In this document: piece by piece, positions 1 to 6,205 of the stretch
Layout of the letters: each line of letters begins with the position of its first letter
How positions within the stretch are numbered: the stretch's first letter is position 1
From: an uncultured Granulicatella sp.
GTDB taxonomy: Bacteria; Bacillota; Bacilli; Lactobacillales; Aerococcaceae
Direction of reading: 5' to 3'
DNA length: 8,359 nucleotides
NCBI GenBank assembly: GCA_947254045.1
Contig: CAMYBO010000051.1
Span: 1-8,359 of the forward strand
Translations under genes and position numbers: made by a program
Notes under the pieces: generated by a model
Seen by the model: only the letters and a program-made list of their open reading frames with translations
The model's database searches: none
What the model was told of the DNA's origin: nothing

Positions 1-406
1 CTTCTATATTATAAAAAATAGAAATTCCATTTGTTTGACCAACTCTTACCCATGAAACAACTTCTGCAATTTCTTCGAGTGTTCCTGGCCCTCCTGGAAG
101 TGCAATATACACTTCACTTAATTCAATCATCTTGTTTTTACGTTCTGTCATCGTTTCAACAATATGAAGTTTGGTGATATCTTCTTTTGCGATTTCACGA
201 TCCACAAAAAATTGTGGCATGACACCAATAACTTGTCCACCTGCATTCATAACAGATGTAGCAACTACTCCCATTAAGCCAGTATTTCCTCCACCGTAAA
301 CAAGTGTGTGATTCATATTCGCTATCCATTTTCCTAGTTCTTCTGTTTTTGGATCAAATGTTAGGCAATTACTCTGGCTAGCGGCACAATAAACTGCAAT
401 ATTCAT
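1..406 (-). CDS. LOG-family (TIGR00730) Rossmann-fold protein, C-terminus cut by window edge
   Basis: The gene runs off the left edge: about 135 residues are visible, beginning MNIAVYCAAS. The family is usually somewhat under 200 residues, so roughly the last third is missing. Visible signatures are a nucleotide-binding loop GGGNTGLMG (residues 38-46), MTERK (86-90) and the diagnostic PGGPGTLEE (104-112), which matches the LOG motif PGGxGTxxE. Characterised LOG proteins are phosphoribohydrolases that release a base from nucleoside 5'-monophosphates (cytokinin activation in plants and plant-associated microbes). In Firmicutes the natural substrate is generally unknown, so I do not assign one. 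ATG at 406 is supported by AAGGAGA at 411-417. The ribosome site lies directly behind the terminator of the upstream phosphatase gene, so expression must come from readthrough or from a promoter inside that gene. Family call is firm; function is open. Confidence 0.9.
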   Translation of the reverse strand, partial: MNIAVYCAASQSNCLTFDPKTEELGKWIANMNHTLVYGGGNTGLMGVVATSVMNAGGQVIGVMPQFFVDREIAKEDITKLHIVETMTERKNKMIELSEVYIALPGGPGTLEEIAEVVSWVRVGQTNGISIFYNIE

Positions 407-410
407 AAAT

Positions 411-417
411 TCTCCTT
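411..417 (-). promoter_or_regulatory. Ribosome binding site of the LOG-family gene
   Basis: AAGGAGA lies 4 nt before the ATG at 406. It is unusual in starting only two bases (AT) after the U-tract of the intrinsic terminator at 420-448, leaving no room for a promoter between terminator and gene. Confidence 0.8.
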
Positions 418-419
418 AT

Positions 420-448
420 AAAAAAGAGCCGTAAAATCTTACGACTCT
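420..448 (-). terminator. Intrinsic terminator after the IMPase-family gene
   Basis: Read on the minus strand, arms AGAGTCGTAA (439-448) and TTACGGCTCT (425-434) pair over 10 positions with one G-U wobble, around a 4-nt loop GATT. A run of Us (420-425) follows directly. The stem begins 7 nt after the phosphatase stop codon. The plus-strand reading has no T-tract, so it acts only on leftward transcripts. Confidence 0.85.
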
Positions 449-455
449 ATTGTGA

Positions 456-1235
456 TTATTTAAATGCTGCAATAATTTCTTCAGCAATATCTTTTGAACA
501 GATAACCCCTGTAGTCTTTTTGTTTGGTACTAAGAAGTCTACTTCTTTTCCATCTACTGTACTATAGTGTAAATCTAATTCTTTTGCAATTACCATACCA
601 GCAGCAATATCCCATGGTGCTAATAATGTTGATACATAAGCGACAGATTTTCCTAATACTACTTGGATATGTTCAATTGAAGAAGCTCCATAAGTACGAG
701 TGACCATTGCTTTACGAATCATTGATGCTTCTTTTTCATTTGCTTCTAATAACATAAATCCGTTTACGTTAATAGAGCTATCGCCAATACTATGAACTTC
801 AGGTTTAGATAAACGACGTCCATTGCAGTATGCACCATAATCTTTAATCCCATACACAAAGCGGTCACGCATTACATCATAAATGTACCCTAATAAACCA
901 ACTCCATCTTTATATAAGGCAACCATAATTCCAAAATCTTCTTGACGTTTTACGAAGTTTAATGTGCCATCGATTGGATCGATTAACCATACATATCCAT
1001 CCATTGAAGTTAATTCGTCACCAAAACCTTCTTCACCCATAATTTTATGTGTTGGGAATTGTTCACGAATTTTTGAAATTAAAAATTGTTCGATTTCTTT
1101 ATCAACATTCGTTACTAAGTCATTACGACTAGTTTTTGTATCCACTGTAATTGATTCACCAAAGCTATGACGAATTTTATTTCCAGCCTCCATAATCCAA
1201 TCATTGACTAATAAATGTGTTGTAAATAAATCCAT
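456..1235 (-). CDS. Inositol-monophosphatase-family phosphatase (SuhB/YktC-like)
   Basis: This is a Mg2+-dependent sugar-phosphate phosphatase of the IMPase superfamily, 259 residues from the chosen start, a typical family length. The metal ligands are visible: GEEG (67-70), DPIDGT (86-91) and WDIAAG (208-213), equivalent to Glu70, Asp90, Asp93 and Asp220 of human IMPase. The Glu that contacts inositol in IMPase and SuhB (7 residues before the last Asp) is Ser202 here, so the substrate may not be inositol phosphate. A longer reading starts at ATG 1244, but AAAGGA (1244-1249) would then touch the start codon. It sits 8 nt from ATG 1235, which I prefer. The gene begins 14 nt after the UPF0223 stop, so the two are probably cotranscribed. 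B. subtilis yktC is the nearest remembered equivalent. Family is sure; substrate is not. Confidence 0.93.
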   Translation of the reverse strand: MDLFTTHLLVNDWIMEAGNKIRHSFGESITVDTKTSRNDLVTNVDKEIEQFLISKIREQFPTHKIMGEEGFGDELTSMDGYVWLIDPIDGTLNFVKRQEDFGIMVALYKDGVGLLGYIYDVMRDRFVYGIKDYGAYCNGRRLSKPEVHSIGDSSINVNGFMLLEANEKEASMIRKAMVTRTYGASSIEHIQVVLGKSVAYVSTLLAPWDIAAGMVIAKELDLHYSTVDGKEVDFLVPNKKTTGVICSKDIAEEIIAAFK

Positions 1236-1243
1236 AACTAACA

Positions 1244-1249
1244 TCCTTT
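1244..1249 (-). promoter_or_regulatory. Ribosome binding site that decides the IMPase-family start
   Basis: AAAGGA follows the UPF0223 stop codon (TAG, 1250-1252) without a gap. It gives 8-nt spacing to ATG 1235, but zero spacing to the upstream in-frame ATG at 1244, so the shorter protein is favoured. Its position at the stop codon suggests translational coupling. Confidence 0.7.
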
Positions 1250-1522
1250 CTATTGTTCCATTTTAAATCTTTTTGAAGCATTTTTACTCATTTGAACCAC
1301 GCGATATAAACTATATCCAGAAACCGATTCAAATTCTTTACCAAATCTCTTTTCCTCGCCAATACTTTTTACAATTGTTTTGAAATCTTTATATCGTTTG
1401 ATAAATTCTTCAGTTTCAATTCCACGTTCATAAGCATCTTCTACAGCATTCCATAATGCAATAACTGTAGACATTTCTTGGTGAGTCCAATCCAAGTCTA
1501 ATGGATAACTATAATTTGCCAA
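1250..1522 (-). CDS. UPF0223 family protein (YktA-like)
   Basis: A 90-residue soluble protein. The segments YPLDLDWTHQEM (6-17) and VSGYSLYRVVQ (67-77), the charged helix between them and the overall length agree with the UPF0223 family, which includes B. subtilis YktA. I know of no established biochemical function. There is no signal peptide or membrane segment. The start codon is TTG at 1522, supported by a near-perfect GAGGAGG at 1530-1536 with 7-nt spacing; no in-frame ATG lies near it. The stop codon abuts the ribosome site of the phosphatase gene, suggesting a two-gene unit like the B. subtilis yktA...yktC neighbourhood downstream of pdhABCD. The 77-nt gap upstream holds unusual repeats and possible -10 boxes, so the pair may be separately controlled from the MATE gene. 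Confidence 0.88.
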   Translation of the reverse strand: MANYSYPLDLDWTHQEMSTVIALWNAVEDAYERGIETEEFIKRYKDFKTIVKSIGEEKRFGKEFESVSGYSLYRVVQMSKNASKRFKMEQ

Positions 1523-1529
1523 ATGAGTT

Positions 1530-1536
1530 CCTCCTC
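1530..1536 (-). promoter_or_regulatory. Strong ribosome binding site for the TTG-started UPF0223 gene
   Basis: GAGGAGG with a 7-nt spacer (AACTCAT) fixes TTG at 1522 as the start. This is the strongest Shine-Dalgarno match in the window and may offset the weak initiation codon. Confidence 0.8.
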
Positions 1537-1589
1537 AAAAAAGTATACAGTTCAGTATACACCTTTTTCATGAAAATAAAAAGGTATAT
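1537..1589. repeat. Overlapping inverted repeats and tandem TGTATACT in the MATE-UPF0223 gap
   Basis: Three superimposed patterns are seen. On the minus strand the octamer TGTATACT occurs twice in tandem (1554-1561 and 1542-1549, period 12), each holding the palindrome GTATAC. The two GTATAC copies can form a 6-bp stem with a 6-nt loop followed by six Ts (1542-1537), a weak terminator-like shape. A second 12-bp stem pairs 1578-1589 with 1557-1568 (one G-U), with a 9-nt loop. The two stems share bases 1557-1560 and compete for AAAAAGG (1562-1568), so they are mutually exclusive. TATACT within each octamer also resembles a -10 box; the -35 matches are poor (3 of 6). Whether this is an operator, attenuator or promoter is not decided by the sequence. 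Confidence 0.5.
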
Positions 1590-1599
1590 CCTTCATTTG

Positions 1600-2979
1600 C
1601 TAGTCTAAGTTAATGCGAATATTCTTCCATTTTCCTGACTTAAATCGGAACAAGATAATAAGCCAACGAATAAATTGATCAATGAATACCGCATACCAAG
1701 CTCCTGCTAGACCAAGGTAAAATATATTGACAAATACATAACCTAAACTAACTCGAATTAACACTGACCCTACAAAAATGGCAATCAAAGGCCAAACAGT
1801 ATCCCCTGCTCCTCTTAGTGCACCTGAAGTAATTAATTGATGACTTTGGAACGGTTGAACAAATGCTACAATTGTTAAGGCAATCATTGTATTTCGAATA
1901 ATTTCAGTGTCTGTGGAGTAAAATTCTGCTAAAGTTTTCGAACCGAAAAAGATAAATAGTGACATCCCGATGGCAATGACAAAACCTATTCGTTGACACA
2001 TTCTTGTATACAACCTTGCCAATTGTTCATTTTTCGCTCCAAGAGATTGCCCCATTAAAGTGGAAGCTGTAATCCCAAAAGCTTGAGCAGGTGAATAAGT
2101 TAGATTTAAAATATTTAATGAAATTTGATGCGCTGCATAAACATTTGTCCCCAATCCAGAAACAATATTTAAAAATGAAATAATCCCCACTCTTAATGCT
2201 AATTGTTCTAAAGCTGTCGGCAATCCGATTCGAATTAAATCTTTCATCATTTCAAAACGAAATTCAAATTTTTCCTTAAAATCTAAATATAAAACACTCT
2301 TTTTAGATAACACATACCTTAAGTTTAACGACATCGCAATAACATTACTTAATGCTGTTGAAATCGCTGCCCCAGTTACTCCAAGCACTGGGAAACCAAA
2401 TAAACCATAAATTAATACAGCATTTCCAAGTACATTTAAACTATTTGCAATTAAATTATTTCGCATGGGAATTTTTGTTTCACCAATCCCACGCAAAGCG
2501 GCAGTCATCGTAAATGAAAATGATTGAAAAATAAATCCAAGCATAATCACTCTAAAATATCCTGAACCAACTTCAATAACAGAAGAATCTGCCCCTAAAA
2601 AGGATAATACATAGGAAGCTAATACAATCATTAACACTGAAATAGGAAGCACGAATCCTAGCATTGCTAGTAACATGACGTGTTTTAATACTAGACTAAT
2701 ATTTTTATATTTCTTCGCTCCATAATAACGAGCAATGATGGCTGTTCCCCCAACATTTAATGCTTGTACAAAACTCAATCCTAAGAAAACGGGTTGGTTC
2801 GTCATTCCAACAGCAGATACTGCTTGAGCTGCATGTTCTGAAATACGACCTACCATCATCATATCGACCATTCCGAATAAAGATCCTAATAACACTTCAA
2901 TAAAAACAGGCCATACAATATGAAAAATATTCATTCTTAATTCCGTTTTATTCAACTTCTGATCTATAATTTCTTCCAT
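1600..2979 (-). CDS. MATE-family multidrug/metabolite efflux transporter
   Basis: A 459-residue integral membrane protein of the expected MATE length, with about 12 hydrophobic helices in two homologous halves. The half-repeat is visible as ARYYGAKK (83-90) against MGQSLGAK (309-316), and as ALRGIGETKIP (161-171) against ALRGAGDTVWP (387-397). GMVDMMMVGR (36-45) in the first helix is typical. MATE proteins export drugs or metabolites in exchange for Na+ or H+; the substrate and coupling ion cannot be read here. There is no cleavable signal peptide. ATG at 2979 is supported by AAGGAGA (2986-2992, 6-nt spacing). The gene follows the pdhD terminator and has a predicted promoter of its own, so it is probably not part of the pdh operon. 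No frameshift or truncation is seen. Family is certain; a DinF/NorM subfamily assignment is not attempted. Confidence 0.95.
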   Translation of the reverse strand: MEEIIDQKLNKTELRMNIFHIVWPVFIEVLLGSLFGMVDMMMVGRISEHAAQAVSAVGMTNQPVFLGLSFVQALNVGGTAIIARYYGAKKYKNISLVLKHVMLLAMLGFVLPISVLMIVLASYVLSFLGADSSVIEVGSGYFRVIMLGFIFQSFSFTMTAALRGIGETKIPMRNNLIANSLNVLGNAVLIYGLFGFPVLGVTGAAISTALSNVIAMSLNLRYVLSKKSVLYLDFKEKFEFRFEMMKDLIRIGLPTALEQLALRVGIISFLNIVSGLGTNVYAAHQISLNILNLTYSPAQAFGITASTLMGQSLGAKNEQLARLYTRMCQRIGFVIAIGMSLFIFFGSKTLAEFYSTDTEIIRNTMIALTIVAFVQPFQSHQLITSGALRGAGDTVWPLIAIFVGSVLIRVSLGYVFVNIFYLGLAGAWYAVFIDQFIRWLIILFRFKSGKWKNIRINLD

Positions 2980-2998
2980 ACCATCTCTCCTTTTTTAA

Positions 2999-3008
2999 AA
3001 AGTACTTT
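2999..3008. promoter_or_regulatory. Palindrome AAAGTACTTT at the predicted MATE transcription start
   Basis: A perfect 10-bp palindrome begins 2-3 bases downstream of the predicted -10 box and overlaps the expected start point. The position would suit a repressor site, but the sequence is short and AT-rich and could be chance. Confidence 0.25.
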
Positions 3009-3010
3009 CT

Positions 3011-3039
3011 ATTTTATACCTATTAGAAAGGATAAGCAA
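3011..3039 (-). promoter_or_regulatory. Predicted sigma-A promoter of the MATE gene
   Basis: TTGCTT (3034-3039; 3 of 6 against TTGACA) and TAAAAT (3011-3016; 5 of 6 against TATAAT) are separated by exactly 17 nt. They lie between the pdhD terminator and the MATE ribosome site. Context makes a promoter here likely, because the strong terminator precedes it; the exact boxes are a prediction. Confidence 0.55.
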
Positions 3040-3060
3040 CTCAAAAGGTTATCGCAGTAC

Positions 3061-3086
3061 AAAAAAGACCGAGCAATCTCGGTCTT
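3061..3086 (-). terminator. Intrinsic terminator of the pdh operon
   Basis: A perfect 9-bp stem, AAGACCGAG / CTCGGTCTT (arms 3078-3086 and 3065-3073), has a 4-nt loop and runs into Ts on the minus strand (3066-3061). It starts 16 nt after the pdhD stop codon. It is the best terminator in the window and separates the pdh operon from the MATE gene. Confidence 0.92.
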
Positions 3087-3102
3087 CCAAACGTAATGTT
3101 TA

Positions 3103-4509
3103 TTAAATATGAATTGGCATACCTAATGCTAATTCAGCTGTATCCATAATCACTTCAGCTAATGATGGATGTGAGTGGATTGTTAATGCGATATCTTCTG
3201 CATTCATACCAGCTTCAACCGCTAAACCTAATTCAGCGATTAAGTCACTTGCGCCAACTCCAGCAACTTGTGCACCAACGATTACGTTGTCATCTTTTGT
3301 TGTAATTAAACGAACAAAACCTTCTGTTGCATTTAATGAAATAGCACGACCATTTCCTGCTAGAGGGAATTTAGAAGCTTTCACTTTTAATCCAGCATCT
3401 TTAGCTTGTTGTTGAGTATAACCAACAGAAGCTAATTCTGGATCAGTGAAGGCAACAGCTGGCATTGCACGATAGTCAACAGCAACTGGTTTACCTGAGA
3501 TTGCTTCAGCAGCAACTTTTCCTTCGTAACTTGCTTTATGAGCTAATGCTGCACCAGGAACGATGTCCCCGATTGCAAAAATGCTTTTAATATTTGTACG
3601 TCCTTGATTGTCTACTTTTACTAAACCACGTTCAGTCATTTCAACACCTACAACGTCTAATCCTAATTCATCAGTGTTTGGACGGCGTCCTACAGCAACC
3701 ATTACGTAATCAGCAACGATTGATTGTTCTTTACCATCTACTTCGAATTTAACTGTTACGCTATCGCCATTATCAACAGCTTCTTTAGCCATTGCAGAAG
3801 TAATAACTGTAACACCTTTTTTAGCGAAATCATCTTCAACTAATTTCACCATGTCTTTATCAAACATAGAAAGAATGCTTGGAGCACCTTCTAAAATTGT
3901 TACTTCAGAACCTAAGTTAGCATAAGCTCCACCTAATTCTGAACCGATAACTCCACCACCGATAACAACTAATTTTTTAGGAACATCTTTTAATCCTAAA
4001 CCACCAGTTGAATCGATGACACGTCCACCAAATTTGAATCCTTTGATTTCAATTGGACGGCTACCAGTTGCAACAATTGCATGGTTGAATGAGTATGTTT
4101 GAGCAGAATCTTCTGTCACAACACGTAATGTGTGTTCATCTACTAAGAAAGCTTCCCCACGAATAATTTCAACTTTATTTTTCTTTAATAAGTACTCAAT
4201 ACCAGAAGTTAGTTTTTTAACTACTTGGTTATCTTTCCATTCTTGAGTTTTTGCAAAATCTAATACTACTTCTCTTGCAGTTACTCCGAAAACTTCAGAA
4301 TGTTGAGCTTCTTGATAATGATGTCCTGCAGAAATTAATGCTTTAGATGGAATACATCCAACGTTTAAACACACACCACCAATATATTCTTTTTCAATAA
4401 TCGCAACTTTTTGTCCTTCTTGAGCTGCACGAATTGCAGCAACATAACCACCAGGGCCGGCACCAATTACGACTGTATCTAGTTCAATAGCGAAATCGCC
4501 TACTACCAT
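3103..4509 (-). CDS. pdhD: Dihydrolipoyl dehydrogenase, E3 of pyruvate dehydrogenase
   Basis: A cytoplasmic flavoprotein that reoxidises E2-bound dihydrolipoamide and passes electrons through FAD to NAD+. It has 468 residues from the chosen start, the usual E3 length. Visible features (numbered from ATG 4509): FAD loop GAGPGG (16-21), redox disulfide C47-x4-C52 in GGVCLNVGC, NAD loop GGGVIG (184-189), a second FAD motif AIGDI (312-316), and the active-site HSHPSLAE (445-452) with the catalytic His-Glu pair from the partner subunit. A GTG at 4518 extends the frame by three residues but lies inside the Shine-Dalgarno sequence. AAGAGGTGA (4515-4523) is 5 nt from ATG 4509, giving MVVGDF, the same N-terminus I recall for Bacillus PdhD. 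It is the last gene of the operon. No key residue is missing. Its position makes it the Pdh E3, although it could also serve other 2-oxoacid complexes. Confidence 0.97.
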   Translation of the reverse strand: MVVGDFAIELDTVVIGAGPGGYVAAIRAAQEGQKVAIIEKEYIGGVCLNVGCIPSKALISAGHHYQEAQHSEVFGVTAREVVLDFAKTQEWKDNQVVKKLTSGIEYLLKKNKVEIIRGEAFLVDEHTLRVVTEDSAQTYSFNHAIVATGSRPIEIKGFKFGGRVIDSTGGLGLKDVPKKLVVIGGGVIGSELGGAYANLGSEVTILEGAPSILSMFDKDMVKLVEDDFAKKGVTVITSAMAKEAVDNGDSVTVKFEVDGKEQSIVADYVMVAVGRRPNTDELGLDVVGVEMTERGLVKVDNQGRTNIKSIFAIGDIVPGAALAHKASYEGKVAAEAISGKPVAVDYRAMPAVAFTDPELASVGYTQQQAKDAGLKVKASKFPLAGNGRAISLNATEGFVRLITTKDDNVIVGAQVAGVGASDLIAELGLAVEAGMNAEDIALTIHSHPSLAEVIMDTAELALGMPIHI

Positions 4510-4514
4510 CTTTT

Positions 4515-4523
4515 TCACCTCTT
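4515..4523 (-). promoter_or_regulatory. Ribosome binding site that decides the pdhD start
   Basis: AAGAGGTGA has an 8-base run (AGAGGTGA, less its first base a perfect GAGGTGA) complementary to the 16S 3' end, 5 nt before ATG 4509. The alternative GTG (4516-4518) is embedded in this site and so is unlikely to initiate. Confidence 0.75.
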
Positions 4524-4535
4524 AAAAGTTTTCAA

Positions 4536-4577
4536 TAGTGATACGACGTAGACCAAAGGGTTTACGTCGTACTACTA
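4536..4577 (-). other. Intercistronic stem-loop between pdhC and pdhD
   Basis: Arms TACGACGTA (4542-4550) and TACGTCGTA (4563-4571) pair perfectly over 9 bp around a 12-nt loop. A 2x2 internal mismatch and a further 4 bp (4536-4539 with 4574-4577) extend the stem. No U-tract follows, so it is not an intrinsic terminator. It starts 8 nt after the pdhC stop and ends about 12 nt before the pdhD ribosome site. A role in mRNA stability, processing or tuning of pdhD expression is inferred. Confidence 0.65.
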
Positions 4578-4585
4578 GTTTATAA

Positions 4586-6169
4586 TTAAGCTTCCATTAA
4601 TAATAATTCTGGATCAGCTAATAAACGTTTTAATTCGTTCATTGCTTTTTGAGCAGTAGCTCCGTCCACGATACGGTGGTCGAAACTTAATGATAATTTC
4701 ATGTTACGTCCGATTACGATTTCATCGTTTTCGTTAATAACTGGTTCACGAACGATTGTACCTACACCTAAGATAGCTACTTCAGGGTAGTTAATAACTG
4801 GTGTGAACCAGCCGCCACCTACTGAACCAATATTTGAAATTGTAATTGTTCCGTGTCCCATATCAGCTGCAGTTAATTTACCTTCGTGAGCTTTAGCTGC
4901 TAATGCATTGATTTCATCAGCAATTCCGAACATACTCTTAGTATTTGCATCTTTAATATTTGGAACGAATAATCCTAAATCTGTATCAGTTGCAATACCG
5001 ATATTGATGTAGTTTTTGTAAACAATTTCTTGTGTAGCGTCATCAATTGAAGCATTTAATACTGGGAATTTCTTCATTGCTACTGCTAATGCTTTAACAA
5101 CATATGGTAAGAATGTTAATTTAGTACCTTGTGCTGCAGCAACATCTTTGAATTTCTTACGGTGATCCCATAATTTAGAAACTTCTACTTGATCATGTAA
5201 TGTTACGTGAGGAGCTGTATGTTTACTATTCACCATTGCTTTAGAAATTGCTTTACGCATTGGAGTTAATTTCACACGTTCTTCACGTTCTGCTGAACCT
5301 ACAAATGGTTTAGCTGGTTCTGCTTTAGCAGCTGGAGTCGCTGGTGCTGGTGCTACTGGTGCTGCTTCTACTGCAGGAGCTGCAACTGGTGCGCCACCGA
5401 AGTTATCGATATCTTCACGAGTTACACGTCCGCCTTTACCTGTTGGAACAACAGCTGTGATATCAACACCTTTTTCACGAGCGTATTGACGTACTGAAGG
5501 CATTGCTAATACTAATTTACCAGGATTGCTTGCTGCTGGAACTCCTGTTGGTTGTGCTGGAGCTGCTGCTAGGGCTGGACTAGCTGCTGGAGCCGCTGGT
5601 GCTGAAGGCGCTGCTACTGGTGCAACTCCTTCTGCTGCGATTTCAACAATAACATCCCCTACACGAGCTACTGTTCCTTCAGATACTAAAACTGCAGTAA
5701 TTGTTCCACTTACTGGAGATGGAATTTCTTCTACAGATTTGTCATTTTGTACTTCAAATAAAATGTCGTCTTCTGCGATTGTATCGCCTACTTTAACATC
5801 AATTTTAACGATTTCACCTTCTGCAATCCCTTCACCGATATCTGGTAATTTGAATTGGAATACACCTGCTGCTGGAGCCGCTGGCGCACTTGCTGCTGGT
5901 GCAGCTGCTGGAGCTGCTTCTGCTGGACCTGAACCATCATCGATAACAACGATAATGTCTCCAACACGAGCTACTGTTCCTTCTTGAACTTTAACTTCTA
6001 ATACTTTACCACTTACTGGAGATGGAATTTCCTCTACAGATTTGTCGTTTTGTACTTCGAATAAAATATCATCTTCTTGGATTGTGTCACCGACTTTAAT
6101 GTCGATTTTTACGATTTCGCCTTCTGCGATACCTTCACCGATATCAGGCATTTTAAATTGGAAAGCCAT
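4586..6169 (-). CDS. pdhC: Dihydrolipoamide acetyltransferase, E2 of pyruvate dehydrogenase, two lipoyl domains
   Basis: The structural core of the complex: it accepts the acetyl group from E1 on lipoyl-lysine and transfers it to CoA. It has 527 residues. In order: lipoyl domain 1 (about 1-78, lipoylated Lys43 in NDKS), an Ala/Pro linker (79-102), lipoyl domain 2 (about 103-179, Lys144), a linker (180-216), a peripheral E1/E3-binding domain (about 221-257, MPSVRQYAREKGVD), a third Ala/Pro linker (258-290), and the catalytic acyltransferase domain (about 298-527) with active-site DHRIVDG (His498, Asp502). Bacillus E2 has one lipoyl domain, Streptococcus faecalis two and E. coli three, so this fits Lactobacillales. 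ATG 6169 follows GAAGGG (6180-6185), a rather long 10-nt spacing. Stem-loops precede and follow the gene. The Ala/Pro linkers create an open frame on the opposite strand that is not a gene. Confidence 0.98.
   Translation of the reverse strand: MAFQFKMPDIGEGIAEGEIVKIDIKVGDTIQEDDILFEVQNDKSVEEIPSPVSGKVLEVKVQEGTVARVGDIIVVIDDGSGPAEAAPAAAPAASAPAAPAAGVFQFKLPDIGEGIAEGEIVKIDVKVGDTIAEDDILFEVQNDKSVEEIPSPVSGTITAVLVSEGTVARVGDVIVEIAAEGVAPVAAPSAPAAPAASPALAAAPAQPTGVPAASNPGKLVLAMPSVRQYAREKGVDITAVVPTGKGGRVTREDIDNFGGAPVAAPAVEAAPVAPAPATPAAKAEPAKPFVGSAEREERVKLTPMRKAISKAMVNSKHTAPHVTLHDQVEVSKLWDHRKKFKDVAAAQGTKLTFLPYVVKALAVAMKKFPVLNASIDDATQEIVYKNYINIGIATDTDLGLFVPNIKDANTKSMFGIADEINALAAKAHEGKLTAADMGHGTITISNIGSVGGGWFTPVINYPEVAILGVGTIVREPVINENDEIVIGRNMKLSLSFDHRIVDGATAQKAMNELKRLLADPELLLMEA
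5633..5866 (-). repeat. Second copy of the lipoyl-domain coding repeat in pdhC
   Basis: It encodes residues 102-179 and is offset 303 bp (101 codons) from the first copy at 5936-6169. The two copies are nearly identical in protein around FEVQNDKSVEEIPSPVSG. In a core of 77 bases (from CCACTTACTGG on the plus strand) I count 7 differences, 5 of them silent. This is an internal duplication maintained by selection on the protein. Confidence 0.85.
5936..6169 (-). repeat. First copy of the lipoyl-domain coding repeat in pdhC
   Basis: It encodes residues 1-78 with lipoyl Lys43. It pairs with the copy at 5633-5866. The C-terminal strands (residues 55-63 against 156-164) diverge more than the lysine hairpin, so the two domains are not interchangeable copies. 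Confidence 0.85.
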
Positions 6170-6205
6170 ACTTGTACATCCCTTCTTAATTTTTACTTAA
6201 ATATT

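Noticed and set aside
964..1170. 68-residue plus-strand open frame
   Set aside because: Antisense shadow of the IMPase-family gene without a ribosome site or recognisable protein.
3040..3060. Possible CcpA cre or other catabolite operator near the pdh terminator (TGCGATAACC)
   Set aside because: It lacks the symmetrical cre consensus; only a CG core and a few flanking matches are present.
4509..4518. GTG at 4518 as the pdhD start
   Set aside because: The GTG is part of the AAGAGGTGA ribosome site. ATG 4509 has correct spacing and gives the MVVGDF N-terminus I recall for Bacillus E3.
5560..5640. Repeated GCTGCTGG-type units as a microsatellite or CRISPR-like array
   Set aside because: They are irregular, in frame, and encode the Ala/Pro-rich flexible linkers expected in E2 proteins.
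5526..5987. 153-residue plus-strand open frame rich in Ala, Gly and Thr
   Set aside because: It lies antisense to the pdhC linkers and lipoyl domains. Its composition mirrors the GCT/GCA/CCT codons of the Ala/Pro linkers; it has no ribosome site and no family resemblance.
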